Part shown: positions 26,266 to 35,665 of the stretch, piece by piece
Layout: every line of letters begins with the position of its first letter
Numbering within the stretch: position 1 is the first letter of the stretch
Source: Sphingobacteriales bacterium 46-32
Lineage (GTDB): Bacteria; Bacteroidota; Bacteroidia; Chitinophagales; Chitinophagaceae
NCBI GenBank assembly: GCA_001898485.1
Contig: MKTY01000020.1
Location: 992,001 to 1,056,000, forward strand
Length of the DNA stretch: 64,000 nucleotides
Reading direction: 5' to 3'
Notes under the pieces: generated by a model
Seen by the model: only the letters and a program-made list of their open reading frames with translations
Told to the model about the DNA's origin: nothing
The model's database searches: none
Position numbers and translations under genes: made by a program

Positions 26266-29200
26266 TTAGCTGAACAGGTATTCCACGTCTTCGCGGGTAA
26301 GGCTTTTTACAAAGCTGGTATCATCGGCTATCAGCTCCTTGGCCAGGGCCCGCTTTTTCTCCTGCAATTGCAGGATTTTATCTTCAATGGTATCCTTACA
26401 GATCATGCGATAGGCAAAAATGTTCTTGGTCTGGCCAATCCGGTGCGTACGGTCAATGGCCTGTTGTTCTACGGCCGGGTTCCACCAGGGGTCCACTATA
26501 TATACGTAGTCGGCTGCAGTAAGGTTAAGACCCACACCACCGGCTTTAAGAGAGATCAGGAATACACGTACGCTGTCGTCGTTCTGAAAACGCTGGATCG
26601 CTTTTTCACGATCGGGTGCCGATGTACTGCCATCAAAATATTCATATTTCACCCCCAGCTCGTCCAGCTTCCCTTTGATCAATGCCAGCATACCCAGAAA
26701 CTGTGAAAAGATCAGCGCTTTGTGATTGCTGATGTTTTCTGTGATTTCGCGGCCTATCTCTTCGAGTTTGATGGAATGATTTTCGAACTTTTCTTCCTCG
26801 TTGAGAATCGCGGGTGAATCGCAGATCTGGCGCAGCTTCATCAGGCCCTGCAGGATGGTAAGCTGTGAGCGCTGAATGCCCTGCTCCTGTATGGTGCCCA
26901 GAATTTTATCTCTGAAATCGTTTCTGTAGGCATCATAGATCTTGCGTTGCTCATCTTCCATTTCGCACCACAGGATCATCTCCTGTTTTTCGGGCAGGTC
27001 TTTGGCCACCTGCTCCTTGGTGCGCCGCAGAATGAAGGGATAAAGTATTTTACGCAGATGTTCTTTCCGGTCCTGCTCACCAAACTTGTCGATGGGAATG
27101 GCAAACTCCTGCCGGAAAAACTCCATCGTACCCAGCATACCGGGATTCAGGAAATGCATTTGAGCAAAAATGTCGAATGTATTGTTTTGCAAAGGCGTAC
27201 CACTCATGCATAACCGGTGGCGGGCATTGAGCAAGCAGGCCGCCTTGGTTACCTTGCTCGAAGGATTCTTGATAGCCTGGCTTTCATCCAGTATCACATA
27301 GTCAAAATTGACACTCATCAGCAGTTTGATATCGCTGCGCAGTGTACCATAGGTAGTGATAGTGACATTATGATCCAGTATCTCTTCGCGCAGCCGGGTG
27401 CGGGTAGCACCATGGTGAATGCGGTAGGTGAGCTTGGGGGTAAATTTCCGGATCTCACTCTCCCAGTTATAGATCAGTGTAGTGGGACAAACAACCAGTG
27501 CCTTTACCTGACCCTGGCCAATGTCGGCCCGGAAGTGTTCGAGAAAAGAGAGGGCCTGTACAGTCTTACCCAAACCCATATCATCGGCCAGAATACCGCC
27601 CCAGTTCACCTCCTTCAGGTAGTTGAGCCATTGAAACCCTGCTATCTGATAGGGGCGCAGGATTGGTTTCAGGGTAGCGGGTGGGTCAATCTCATTGATT
27701 GTATTAAACTGACGAAGACGTTCATATTTTTCTTCGAGCTGCACAACGAGCTCTTCTTCATCGCGGTTTTCGTACAGTTCATCAACCACACTCAGATGAT
27801 AGCGCGATAACTTAAGGTTATTGCTATTTCCTTCGCCCACTCTGAAAAGAAGCGAGTACTTCTTTAACCATTCTTCAGGCAGAATGCCCAGCGTGCCATC
27901 ATTGAGTTGTACAAACTGCTGTTTATTGGCCAGCGCCCGTTTCACCTCTGCCACCGTCACTTTCTGATCGCCAAATACTATGTCGACTTTGGCATCAAAC
28001 CAATCTGTATTGCTGCTGATGAAAATGCGTGTTTGCGGTTTAGCGGTATTGAACCGGAAGTTTTTCAGTGCTTCGAAACCAAACACTGGTGTATGCATTT
28101 CCTTCATAGCATCCACAAACAAAAAGAACCAGTTGTTTTTTAAAACATCTGTTCCCTTGAGTACCAGCGAGCCGTTGTCTTCATTCACTATAAAGTTGGA
28201 ATGCAGTGCCTGCAGTTTGGCAATAAATGCATTTTCTGCTTCGCGGTTGCGATGAACGATCAGCAGTTTTTCGCCCTGCGGTACCACAATCTCATCGCGG
28301 TCGCGCGATTTGGTTTCATATCCTTTATAGGAAAATGAAGGCTGAAAAACGAGAAAGTCGCCTTTTTCTACAAGAAATAATTTTACCTCGGGGTCACCGT
28401 CCTTTACCTCCTGTATCAGCGACCGGTCAAAATCGACTTTATATTCACGCGCCAGCGGCATTACAAATTCCTGCAGGGTCTTACCCCACTCGCCTGCCGG
28501 CACCGTTATACGGCCACCGGGAAGAAATTTTTCTACAAGGTGTACCACCTCATTGTTTTTCCATAAAAACAATTGATGGTTGTAAAGAAAAAATAATGGA
28601 CTCACGCTTTCATTGTCATCCATGTTATACTCCATAATGCCTGCCTGTACCTTACAGATTATCTGGTAGTCGCCATTCTTTTTCACATTAAACTGCGGAC
28701 GGGCTTCTGCGTCGGCAATTGTGAGCGGCTGCAGGTTGGCTGTCTTAAACGATTTGCCTTCGGGCAGCAGGTAGTATAGTGGCGCTGTTTCGCGCGGAGC
28801 AGATAGTTGTTTTAGGCGCGGAAAAAGATACTCGGCCACCAGCTCTTTGGTTTCTGCCGGCAGGTCATCTTCTTCCTGGTGAATGATATTTTCCCATATT
28901 CCTGAAAAGGGAGAATTGCGGCTTACAAATTTATTGATCTCCGACTCCTGCAGTTTCCTTAAAAGGGCCAGCAGGGTACGGTCTTCTTCAGGCAGCTTGT
29001 CTGTCTCTATATAGCGGCTGATATCTGCTTTTTCGGCCTTGCCGGCAAAACCGTCATTTTTTTCGTTGGGCTCGCCCAGCAGGGCATCGATAGTAAAATG
29101 CGGATAAGCCTTTTTATTAAAATTAAATACAAGACCCAGCCGGAGGGATGGGCGTACGATTTCTTCTTCTTCGGGTTCGGCTACTACCGGTTCTTTTTCT

Positions 29201-30033
29201 TTCACCGGCAGTAATACCGGCCTGTTTGGATTAGCCATAGGTGTCACCCGCTTGATGCTGCTGTCAAGTACACGGAGAAAAGGCTTGCCTTCCTTGTAGG
29301 CAAACTCAAACTTACCGGTTAGATCGTCAGAGAGAGAGTAACCATACGCCTCCAGTAATTTATTTTTTTCTTTATCCCAGTTGCGGATGCTGTCAAAGTA
29401 ATTGGCCCCATATGCATTGAGCAATTGCAAAAACACAATCACTTTGGGAAGACATAGCGGATGATCGGGATCATGATAATCGCAGCTGGTGTCAAAGTTG
29501 CGTTCTTCGTTTTTGCGGATCAGTACGGCGTACGATTTGCCATCGAGCATGACGGTAGCTTTCACCATTTCATTTTCGGCCTGCTCAATATTAGCCTTTT
29601 GCGTACGCAGATATTTTTCTGCATCCAGCATGGTGGTAGGCGAGCATAGAAGACGCAGTGTTTTGAGATCAATGGTCTTCATCTTAGCCACCGTATGACG
29701 CTGGTCATAATGTACCTCTTCTGCCTGCAGATGACCTTTATCGATCATTTCCTGCAGTTGAAATAACGCGGCTGTCTCGTGACGGCAGATGTCGCCAATA
29801 TTATAGGGGCAGCTGCAGCGAAGTGAAAGCCCTTTTGGATCTTTGAATTTCTGGATATAAACTTTATAGTACGTAGAGTAACTGTCATCCTTCACACGGA
29901 ATACGGCTGAACCAAAGAGGTCATCATATTCTATCAGCTCTACAAATCCTATTGCATGGATCTTCTTACCGCGTCTGATCACTTCATCAGTTCCATGTGT
30001 GTATACGTACTTCAGTAAATGAGGTAATGCCAT
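26266..30033 (-). CDS. SNF2-family helicase with N-terminal SWIM zinc finger
   Basis: 1255 aa. The SWIM finger is near residues 100-118 (LRCSCPYNIGDICRHETA, pattern CxC...CxH). A long middle region of no clear family follows. The C-terminal 480 residues hold the SNF2 ATPase: ADDMGLGKTVQALSFLEHF (motif I), VILDESQAIKNP (motif II, DESQ instead of DEAH), CMSGTPLQN (III), and the helicase C domain ending QQAIDRTHRIGQTKNI (VI). Bacterial SNF2 proteins of this kind are thought to remodel protein-DNA complexes, often RNA polymerase. No restriction or defence genes adjoin it, so a housekeeping role is more likely. Confidence 0.92.
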   Translation of the reverse strand: MALPHLLKYVYTHGTDEVIRRGKKIHAIGFVELIEYDDLFGSAVFRVKDDSYSTYYKVYIQKFKDPKGLSLRCSCPYNIGDICRHETAALFQLQEMIDKGHLQAEEVHYDQRHTVAKMKTIDLKTLRLLCSPTTMLDAEKYLRTQKANIEQAENEMVKATVMLDGKSYAVLIRKNEERNFDTSCDYHDPDHPLCLPKVIVFLQLLNAYGANYFDSIRNWDKEKNKLLEAYGYSLSDDLTGKFEFAYKEGKPFLRVLDSSIKRVTPMANPNRPVLLPVKEKEPVVAEPEEEEIVRPSLRLGLVFNFNKKAYPHFTIDALLGEPNEKNDGFAGKAEKADISRYIETDKLPEEDRTLLALLRKLQESEINKFVSRNSPFSGIWENIIHQEEDDLPAETKELVAEYLFPRLKQLSAPRETAPLYYLLPEGKSFKTANLQPLTIADAEARPQFNVKKNGDYQIICKVQAGIMEYNMDDNESVSPLFFLYNHQLFLWKNNEVVHLVEKFLPGGRITVPAGEWGKTLQEFVMPLAREYKVDFDRSLIQEVKDGDPEVKLFLVEKGDFLVFQPSFSYKGYETKSRDRDEIVVPQGEKLLIVHRNREAENAFIAKLQALHSNFIVNEDNGSLVLKGTDVLKNNWFFLFVDAMKEMHTPVFGFEALKNFRFNTAKPQTRIFISSNTDWFDAKVDIVFGDQKVTVAEVKRALANKQQFVQLNDGTLGILPEEWLKKYSLLFRVGEGNSNNLKLSRYHLSVVDELYENRDEEELVVQLEEKYERLRQFNTINEIDPPATLKPILRPYQIAGFQWLNYLKEVNWGGILADDMGLGKTVQALSFLEHFRADIGQGQVKALVVCPTTLIYNWESEIRKFTPKLTYRIHHGATRTRLREEILDHNVTITTYGTLRSDIKLLMSVNFDYVILDESQAIKNPSSKVTKAACLLNARHRLCMSGTPLQNNTFDIFAQMHFLNPGMLGTMEFFRQEFAIPIDKFGEQDRKEHLRKILYPFILRRTKEQVAKDLPEKQEMILWCEMEDEQRKIYDAYRNDFRDKILGTIQEQGIQRSQLTILQGLMKLRQICDSPAILNEEEKFENHSIKLEEIGREITENISNHKALIFSQFLGMLALIKGKLDELGVKYEYFDGSTSAPDREKAIQRFQNDDSVRVFLISLKAGGVGLNLTAADYVYIVDPWWNPAVEQQAIDRTHRIGQTKNIFAYRMICKDTIEDKILQLQEKKRALAKELIADDTSFVKSLTREDVEYLFS

Positions 30034-30231
30034 AAAAACATTTACAGTTCACAATGGACAGCCCCCGTTTTAAAAAGGCTTGTCCCGCCCCCGCTTCGAA
30101 AAGGGCAATCGGCAAATGTAAAGGAATGTAAATGGGATTTCCTTGGAAAAACGGGAGCTTTTAAAAAAAATTTTGTTCCGCCAGTACTGCCAGAAAAATT
30201 CTTTACCTTGTATGATTTTGCCCGTTCGGGA

Positions 30232-30963
30232 TTAGCCCTGATGGGCAATCAAACGGCCATCTTTATACAATGGCAATACATTGGCAACATCCGGGGTAAG
30301 ACAAAAGCGGATATCTTCTATAAGACCGAAGCGCTCTACCAGGCGGTGGTAGTGAGTGAGTTTGGGAGCAAAGCCTGTAAGGTTTCCCTTTTGTTTATTA
30401 TACATCAGCTCGGCCATGAGTGAGCTGTCGCAATGAATGGTAAAATGTTTTTTAATCTGGCTGATAACAGCACCGGCAAACAGGGTGTCTTCGAGATTAA
30501 AACGATCTTTCCAGCCGGCACATCCCAGCACTACATTTTTCTTTTCTGCAATCAGAAACTCACATACAGCACTCAGGTTGGGAAATGAGCCGGAAATAAT
30601 GGTTTCTGCTCCACGGTCGAGCGCCATCTGCAGCAGGCGGGTACCATTGGTAGTGGTAAGCACCAGCGTGCGGTTTTCAATAAAATCACGACCATATTCA
30701 AGGGGTGAATTGCCATGAGCCAGACCTTCCGCAATTTTTCCATCCCGCTCCCCGGCAGCAATGCCATCGATGCTTCGGCTGATCTCAATAGCTTTGGGTA
30801 CTGAGTCGACCGGTATCACGCATTTGGCGCCGTTATGAAGTGCAGATGCAATGGTAGAGGTTGCCCTAAACACATCAATAATAACAACAACACTGTTGCT
30901 GAGATCATAAAGGTGTAATAATGCGGGCGATAGCGATGTATGCAGAGAGGGCTTGTTACTCAT
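30232..30963 (-). CDS. comB: Putative 2-phosphosulfolactate phosphatase
   Basis: 243 aa from the ATG at 30963, 11 nt after a TATTTTTG -7 element (30982-30975), so the leader is very short. ComB features are visible: VVVIIDVFRATSTIASAL, AGERDGKIAEGLAHGNSPLE, LVLTTTNGTRLLQMA, ISGSFPNLSAV and VVLGCAGWKDRFNLEDTLFAG. ComB is magnesium-dependent and dephosphorylates 2-phosphosulfolactate to sulfolactate, first defined in coenzyme M synthesis. No comA, comC or other coenzyme M gene is present, so in this organism the substrate or pathway may differ. Confidence 0.88.
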   Translation of the reverse strand: MSNKPSLHTSLSPALLHLYDLSNSVVVIIDVFRATSTIASALHNGAKCVIPVDSVPKAIEISRSIDGIAAGERDGKIAEGLAHGNSPLEYGRDFIENRTLVLTTTNGTRLLQMALDRGAETIISGSFPNLSAVCEFLIAEKKNVVLGCAGWKDRFNLEDTLFAGAVISQIKKHFTIHCDSSLMAELMYNKQKGNLTGFAPKLTHYHRLVERFGLIEDIRFCLTPDVANVLPLYKDGRLIAHQG

Positions 30964-31032
30964 AATCAAGGCGGCAAAAATAATGTTTTTCGCCGGATGG
31001 GCCTCTGCTCACAGGATGAAAGGCCGGAGCAT

Positions 31033-31518
31033 TTACTTATGCAGCAGCTTTTGCCATTTATCCGATTCAGCAAACTCCTTAATAGCCTGATTGCGTTTTT
31101 CGAGCAGGATTCTGAGGTAGCGGGTCAGGTAAAGGCGGTTAAAAACACGGCCAAGCATGCCATAGGGAGACTCAAACTGCAGCAGATCAATCATGATGGT
31201 ACCATTATCGCAGGGTTTGAAATAATGCTCATGACGCAGCTGGCGGAAATCGCCTTCTACCTGCTCATCCACAAACATATCGGTCTTTTTCATTTCAGAA
31301 ATGCGGCTGCGCAGCAAGCGATTTTTAAACAAATGACGGGCGCGCCAGGTCACCGTTTCATCTTTTTCAATAAGGCCAAAGCGTGTACCGGCCACTGCTT
31401 CTTCAGAAAAAGAAGACATCGACTGCTTATGAAGTTCAATACTCCGTGAAAGGTCAAACACCCTGTCTGCCGGGGCAGCAATAAAGGTTGTAAGGTGGAT
31501 GGTAGGCATTTTCTTCAT
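31033..31518 (-). CDS. SRPBCC-fold ligand-binding/cyclase-like protein
   Basis: 161 aa from the ATG at 31518 (MKKMPTIHLTTFIAAPADRV). The beginning HLTTFIAAPADRVFDLSRSI and the central ITWRARH-like strand, with FVDEQVEGDFRQLRHEHYF and MIDLLQFESPYG, fit SRPBCC/Bet v1-like proteins annotated as cell-division inhibitor or polyketide-cyclase-like. Such proteins bind hydrophobic ligands; the ligand here is unknown. It lies 60 nt downstream of gcvT on the same strand. Confidence 0.8.
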   Translation of the reverse strand: MKKMPTIHLTTFIAAPADRVFDLSRSIELHKQSMSSFSEEAVAGTRFGLIEKDETVTWRARHLFKNRLLRSRISEMKKTDMFVDEQVEGDFRQLRHEHYFKPCDNGTIMIDLLQFESPYGMLGRVFNRLYLTRYLRILLEKRNQAIKEFAESDKWQKLLHK

Positions 31519-31578
31519 CTGGCTTTTGATTGTTTGGCAATCTCCCCCACAGCAAAAATCCAACCACACCCGCTTCTA

Positions 31579-32664
31579 TCAGGCAAAAGGAATACGCACT
31601 ACGCGGGCGAGCAGTAATTTATCACGCACTTTTATGAAAATTTCCGTGTCAATGGCAGCATAGGCGGTACGAACATATCCCATACCAATGGCTTTGCCCA
31701 GGCTTGGTGACTGTGTACCACTGGTTACCACACCAATAGTTGCTCCCAGCTGATCCTTGATTTCGTATCCATGGCGGGGAATGCCACGGTCAATCATTTC
31801 AAAACCTACGAGCTTGCGCTCCACGCCATCGGCTTTTTGCTGCTGCAGGATATGGCTGGCAGTAAATGTTTTGGAAAATTTGGTGATCCACCCCAGGCCT
31901 GCTTCGAGCGGCGATGTGGTATCATCAATATCGTTTCCATAAAGGCAATACCCCATTTCCAGACGCAGGGTATCGCGAGCACCCAGGCCAATGGCGCGAA
32001 TACCGGCAGCAGCACCGGCTTCAAATATCGCATTCCAGATACGGTCCGCATCGTCTCCTTTGTCTTCAAAATATATTTCCACCCCACCAGCTCCGGTATA
32101 GCCGGTAGCACTTACCAGCACATTGTCGACTCCCGCAAAACGGCCTTTTACAAATGTGTAGTATTTGAGATTGAGAATGTCCATGTCTGTAAGCGACTGC
32201 AGAATGCGTGTGGCATTGGGACCCTGTATAGCGAGCAAACCTGTCTTATCAGAAATGTTATGCATTTCTGCGCCGTTTGTATTGTGGCGGCTGATCCAGT
32301 TCCAGTCTTTTTCGATGTTTGATGCATTTACCACCAGCATATAGGTTTTATTAGGCTCAATGCAATAAACCAGGAGGTCATCTACAATACCACCTTCATC
32401 ATTGGGCAGACAGCTGTACTGCGCCTGGCCGGCAGTGAGCTTTGAGGCATCATTGCTGGTAACACGCTGTATAAGATCAAGTGCCCGATCACCCTTCAGG
32501 ATAAACTCGCCCATATGGCTTACGTCAAAAACACCGGCATTTTTTCGTACAGCAGCATGCTCATCGTTGATGCTGGTATAGCTGATGGGCATGTTGTAAC
32601 CGGCAAAGTCAACCATTTTGGCTCCGAGGGCAATGTGTTTTTCCGTAAAGGGCGTATTCTTCAT
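31579..32664 (-). CDS. gcvT: Glycine cleavage system T protein (aminomethyltransferase)
   Basis: 361 aa, the usual length. The folate-binding T-protein fold is shown by [67 protein letters not shown] and [19 protein letters not shown]. It transfers the methylene group from the aminomethyl-lipoyl H protein to tetrahydrofolate, releasing ammonia. gcvP and gcvH are elsewhere. A -7 element TACCTTTG lies at 32689-32682, 17 nt before the ATG. No glycine riboswitch-like structure is seen upstream. Confidence 0.94.
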   Translation of the reverse strand: MKNTPFTEKHIALGAKMVDFAGYNMPISYTSINDEHAAVRKNAGVFDVSHMGEFILKGDRALDLIQRVTSNDASKLTAGQAQYSCLPNDEGGIVDDLLVYCIEPNKTYMLVVNASNIEKDWNWISRHNTNGAEMHNISDKTGLLAIQGPNATRILQSLTDMDILNLKYYTFVKGRFAGVDNVLVSATGYTGAGGVEIYFEDKGDDADRIWNAIFEAGAAAGIRAIGLGARDTLRLEMGYCLYGNDIDDTTSPLEAGLGWITKFSKTFTASHILQQQKADGVERKLVGFEMIDRGIPRHGYEIKDQLGATIGVVTSGTQSPSLGKAIGMGYVRTAYAAIDTEIFIKVRDKLLLARVVRIPFA

Positions 32665-32728
32665 AAATGCATTTTGATGCGCAAAGGTAAGATTAAGGAG
32701 CTAACGGTTGTTGGCCGTTCGTCGTTTT

Positions 32729-32760
32729 TACAAAAAGAGAAAGCCCTGTTGCCAGGGCTT
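32729..32760 (-). terminator. Terminator after the PspC gene
   Basis: On the minus strand, arms AAGCCCTG and CAGGGCTT with a four-base loop (GCAA), followed by TTCTCTTTTTGT. It lies about 45 nt past the stop of the PspC-domain gene. Confidence 0.7.
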
Positions 32761-32803
32761 GCCCACCCGATCGACATCGGGCTCAACTTCAACCGAATTT
32801 ATA

Positions 32804-34918
32804 CTAGAAGCTTTTCAGCAGCGAAAAAACGGTGGGTGATCCTATTTCGGTGATCACATCTTCTTTTCTCACTGCTGTACGGCCAGTTTCTTCTGTAGTT
32901 TCATCAAGCTGTTCGCGACTACCGGAATCATTACTATAGCGATAGCCATCTTTTATCTCAGCCTGTTTACCATTGGTATCTTTCAGCGTGCGATCGGCCT
33001 GCATGGTATACTCCACATCGGGTTGCAGTTGAAAGCTTCGGTCTTCGTCCCACTCAATACCCACCACACGACCGCGGCGATAGCTGCGTTTTACCCTGAA
33101 ATCGTTCAGGTTGAGTTTTCTGAAAAGCGTACGGTCCAGGGTGATCTTTTTTCCCACAGGTACTTCAATATCCAGCACCACATGCTGCAGACGGTATTTG
33201 CTGTTTTTGTCCACAGCAAAGCCATTGCCCAAATCGAGCAGGTTGCCATTTGACTGCACTCGGTACTGGATATGTGACGCACGTTCACGGGCTGCGGTTA
33301 CAGTATTTCCATAAGCCACTTTGCGGATGGTTACATGATAATTGCTGTCGGGGCTTTTATCTACGTTGAGTGATACAAAAGTGAGCTTGAGGGTATCATC
33401 GCTCAGGTCCCAGCCACCACCATCATCATTGATCCAGTTGTAGCGACCCTGGTATTCCAGCTCGGGCTCCGATACCAGCACGGTCATTTTGCCGTTGGCG
33501 GGCTGCTGTATGGTTTGTGTTTCCAGTACCTGACCTTCTGAGCTCAGATCGCGCGTCACACTGGAAGCAAACATTACCACACATACCCATCCAAAAGCCC
33601 AGAGTGTACCAAACACCCAACCCAGGTAACTGCCGCGTGACCGCACATTCATGATCCTGCGTACCACCCATACAATCAGCGCTATCAGGGGTATTATCAG
33701 GAAGAAAATAAGCGTACCCCAACCCCAGAGCTGCTGCCATTTGCTGGTCCATAAGAAATTATTGACCGGCCACCAGGCAATGCCACCAAACAGCAGGGCC
33801 AGCAGGGCTACAAACAGCGCAAAGGCAATAGTACCCGCAATGAACAGGAAAAAGGCTTTGAACAGTACACCAATGGCATGACCCAGGCCGGTACCACCCC
33901 TGCGGGCTGTTTCACCGACTTCTGAAGCAAAACTGCGGCCACGGGTTTGTGCAAAGTCGCGGGCACGCTCGCTGAAGTTTTGTGCTGATTCACGCACTTC
34001 TTCGCCCCAGTCTTTCATGCGGTCGCGCATATTGCCCATGCCTTCCTGCACATTTTGTCTGATAGAGTTAACATCAACCTTTTCGCCACGCATTTCCATT
34101 TTTTCATATTGGGTACGGGCTTCGGGCAATACGATCCAGAGAATGATATAGGCCAGTGTAAATGTGCTGGTAAGTGAGCCGAATACAATGTTGGGGAAGA
34201 AATCGAAATTATGACCCCAGCTAAACCAGTCGAGCATGCTCAGCACAATACTGAGAATAAGGGGCGCAGCAAATATCAAACGCACATTGGTGGTGCGTAC
34301 ATTGAAATACGCAGCCAGGCCGCCGGCTACCCCGCCCAGCACACGATCATCGGGGTTGCGGTACAGGCGTTTGCCGCCGTAACTATCGAGATCACGTGTG
34401 GGTAGTATCATCCAAAGCAGGATATAGATCAGGAAGCCCAGGCCAAAACCACCAAAGGTGACGATGGCAAAGAGTATGCGTACGATAGCAGGGTCTACAT
34501 TCAGGTAATTGGCAATACCGCTACACACACCTGCGATAAACTTATCGCTGGTATCACGATAAAGACGTCCCTTTGCCCGGCGTGATCCCTGATTGCTGTA
34601 TTCCTGGCGCGGACCCGATTGCTGCGACTTTGACTGATTATCGGTTTCTTCTTCGACTGCATCGAAGTCTTCCGGACGGCCCATGCTGCGAATGATCTCT
34701 TCCACATCTGCATCTGTGATAGCTGCAGCACCTTTGCATACCTTATCATTCATCAATTCGGCCAGCCGGCTTTCAATATCATTAATGATTTCATCACGAC
34801 CCTCTTCATTGGCAAAATAGCGGCGCAGGCTCTCGATATAATCCTGCAACTTTTCATAGGCAGAATCCTCTATCGGTATTACGCGACCACTGAGGTTGAT
34901 GTTAATAATCTTTTTCAT
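32804..34918 (-). CDS. PspC-domain membrane protein with two PspC repeats
   Basis: 704 aa. N-terminal cytoplasmic region (residues 1-110) with IININLSGRVIPIEDSAYEK and an acidic stretch. Two PspC domains follow (FIAGVCSGIANYLNVDPAIV about 130-190; VLGGVAGGLAAYFNVRTTNV about 195-290), then a coiled amphipathic segment, several more membrane helices and a soluble C-terminal half rich in beta-strands. PspC proteins belong to membrane-stress systems. It is 23 nt downstream of a PadR regulator gene and clearly co-transcribed with it; PadR-PspC pairs are frequent in Bacteroidota. Confidence 0.9.
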   Translation of the reverse strand: MKKIININLSGRVIPIEDSAYEKLQDYIESLRRYFANEEGRDEIINDIESRLAELMNDKVCKGAAAITDADVEEIIRSMGRPEDFDAVEEETDNQSKSQQSGPRQEYSNQGSRRAKGRLYRDTSDKFIAGVCSGIANYLNVDPAIVRILFAIVTFGGFGLGFLIYILLWMILPTRDLDSYGGKRLYRNPDDRVLGGVAGGLAAYFNVRTTNVRLIFAAPLILSIVLSMLDWFSWGHNFDFFPNIVFGSLTSTFTLAYIILWIVLPEARTQYEKMEMRGEKVDVNSIRQNVQEGMGNMRDRMKDWGEEVRESAQNFSERARDFAQTRGRSFASEVGETARRGGTGLGHAIGVLFKAFFLFIAGTIAFALFVALLALLFGGIAWWPVNNFLWTSKWQQLWGWGTLIFFLIIPLIALIVWVVRRIMNVRSRGSYLGWVFGTLWAFGWVCVVMFASSVTRDLSSEGQVLETQTIQQPANGKMTVLVSEPELEYQGRYNWINDDGGGWDLSDDTLKLTFVSLNVDKSPDSNYHVTIRKVAYGNTVTAARERASHIQYRVQSNGNLLDLGNGFAVDKNSKYRLQHVVLDIEVPVGKKITLDRTLFRKLNLNDFRVKRSYRRGRVVGIEWDEDRSFQLQPDVEYTMQADRTLKDTNGKQAEIKDGYRYSNDSGSREQLDETTEETGRTAVRKEDVITEIGSPTVFSLLKSF

Positions 34919-34941
34919 GTCGGGAATATTTTGGTTGAAGT

Positions 34942-35289
34942 CTAATTGATGGGGTTAGTCGAATTTTTGCTGGTGAGTGCATTTACCCCGTTTGACAACT
35001 CATTCCAGGTTTGTTCCAGTTCTTTATAAAACTGTTCGCCTTTTTCTGTGAGCGAAAAGTATTTGCGGGGAGGGCCTGAATTACTTTCTACCCAGCGATA
35101 CGTGAGCATATCTGCATTTTTCAGCCGGGTGAGCAACGGGTAAAGTGTTCCTTCCAGGATCTGGAGATTGGCGGCCCGCATCTCCTCTACTATATCACTG
35201 GGGTAGGCCTCACCCCGGCGAATAATGGAGAGAATGCAAAACTCCAGTATCCCCTTCCGCATCTGGCTCTGTGTGTTCTCTATATTCAT
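34942..35289 (-). CDS. PadR-family transcriptional regulator
   Basis: 115 aa, a single winged helix (MRKGILEFCILSIIRRGEAY, ILEGTLYPLLTRLKNADMLT, NSGPPRKYFSLTEKGEQFYK) with a C-terminal dimerisation helix; the short PadR-s1 form. It is first in an operon with the PspC gene, and its promoter carries a perfect 15-bp inverted repeat around the -33 element, so it probably represses itself and pspC until a membrane-stress or ligand signal appears. Confidence 0.93.
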   Translation of the reverse strand: MNIENTQSQMRKGILEFCILSIIRRGEAYPSDIVEEMRAANLQILEGTLYPLLTRLKNADMLTYRWVESNSGPPRKYFSLTEKGEQFYKELEQTWNELSNGVNALTSKNSTNPIN

Positions 35290-35380
35290 ACAACTAGGTT
35301 TGTTAAATGCAACTGGCCGGTTCGGGCTTCAGGGCCGTGTTCTTTTCACCTCGGTCTACCCTTTCCTGCCAATCACAACA

Positions 35381-35428
35381 CAAATCTAAGGTGAAATATG
35401 GTACTATGCAACACATAGTACCATATTT
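35381..35428 (-). promoter_or_regulatory. padR-pspC promoter with overlapping palindromic operator
   Basis: Perfect 15-bp arms AAATATGGTACTATG (35394-35408) and CATAGTACCATATTT (35414-35428) around a CAACA loop. On the minus strand the loop supplies TTG (35411-35409), which is 20 nt from TAGATTTG (35388-35381): a full TTG-N20-TAnnTTTG promoter. The core GTACTA-N9-TAGTAC resembles arms I recall for PadR-s1 operators. Repressor bound here would block sigma contact at -33. Confidence 0.8.
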
Positions 35429-35429
35429 T

Positions 35430-35665
35430 TAAAGGTAACTTTTAAAGCCTACGGCCTTTCGTACAACTATTTATATGATTTTCAATAAAATATGTGTATA
35501 AGCGACTTGTGTTCTTTTTTTACATTTGGGATAAATGGAGAAAAAAACAGATGAATGGGGGTTAAAAGTCAGGGAAATGGCCGGTCTGTGGGCTACCATT
35601 CGACTTCAACAGAGCAGGCCCGCGAAGCATCGCGGGCCTGCAATTATGGAGGTGCCTGCCACTGA
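35430..35665. other. Intergenic stretch with one GC-rich palindrome
   Basis: Between the padR promoter and the exbD stop. It holds a perfect palindrome with arms GCAGGCCCGCGA (35614-35625) and TCGCGGGCCTGC (35630-35641). The stem shares AGGCCCGC with the nine-unit array at 52.5-53.4 kb but has no T-run. A TACATTTG sequence at 35521-35528 resembles a plus-strand -7 element, but the short frame after it overlaps exbD and has no protein-like features. Confidence 0.5.

Noticed and set aside
32665-32760. Glycine riboswitch upstream of gcvT
   Set aside because: The gap is under 140 nt, holds a -7 element 17 nt from the ATG and lacks the conserved aptamer pattern.
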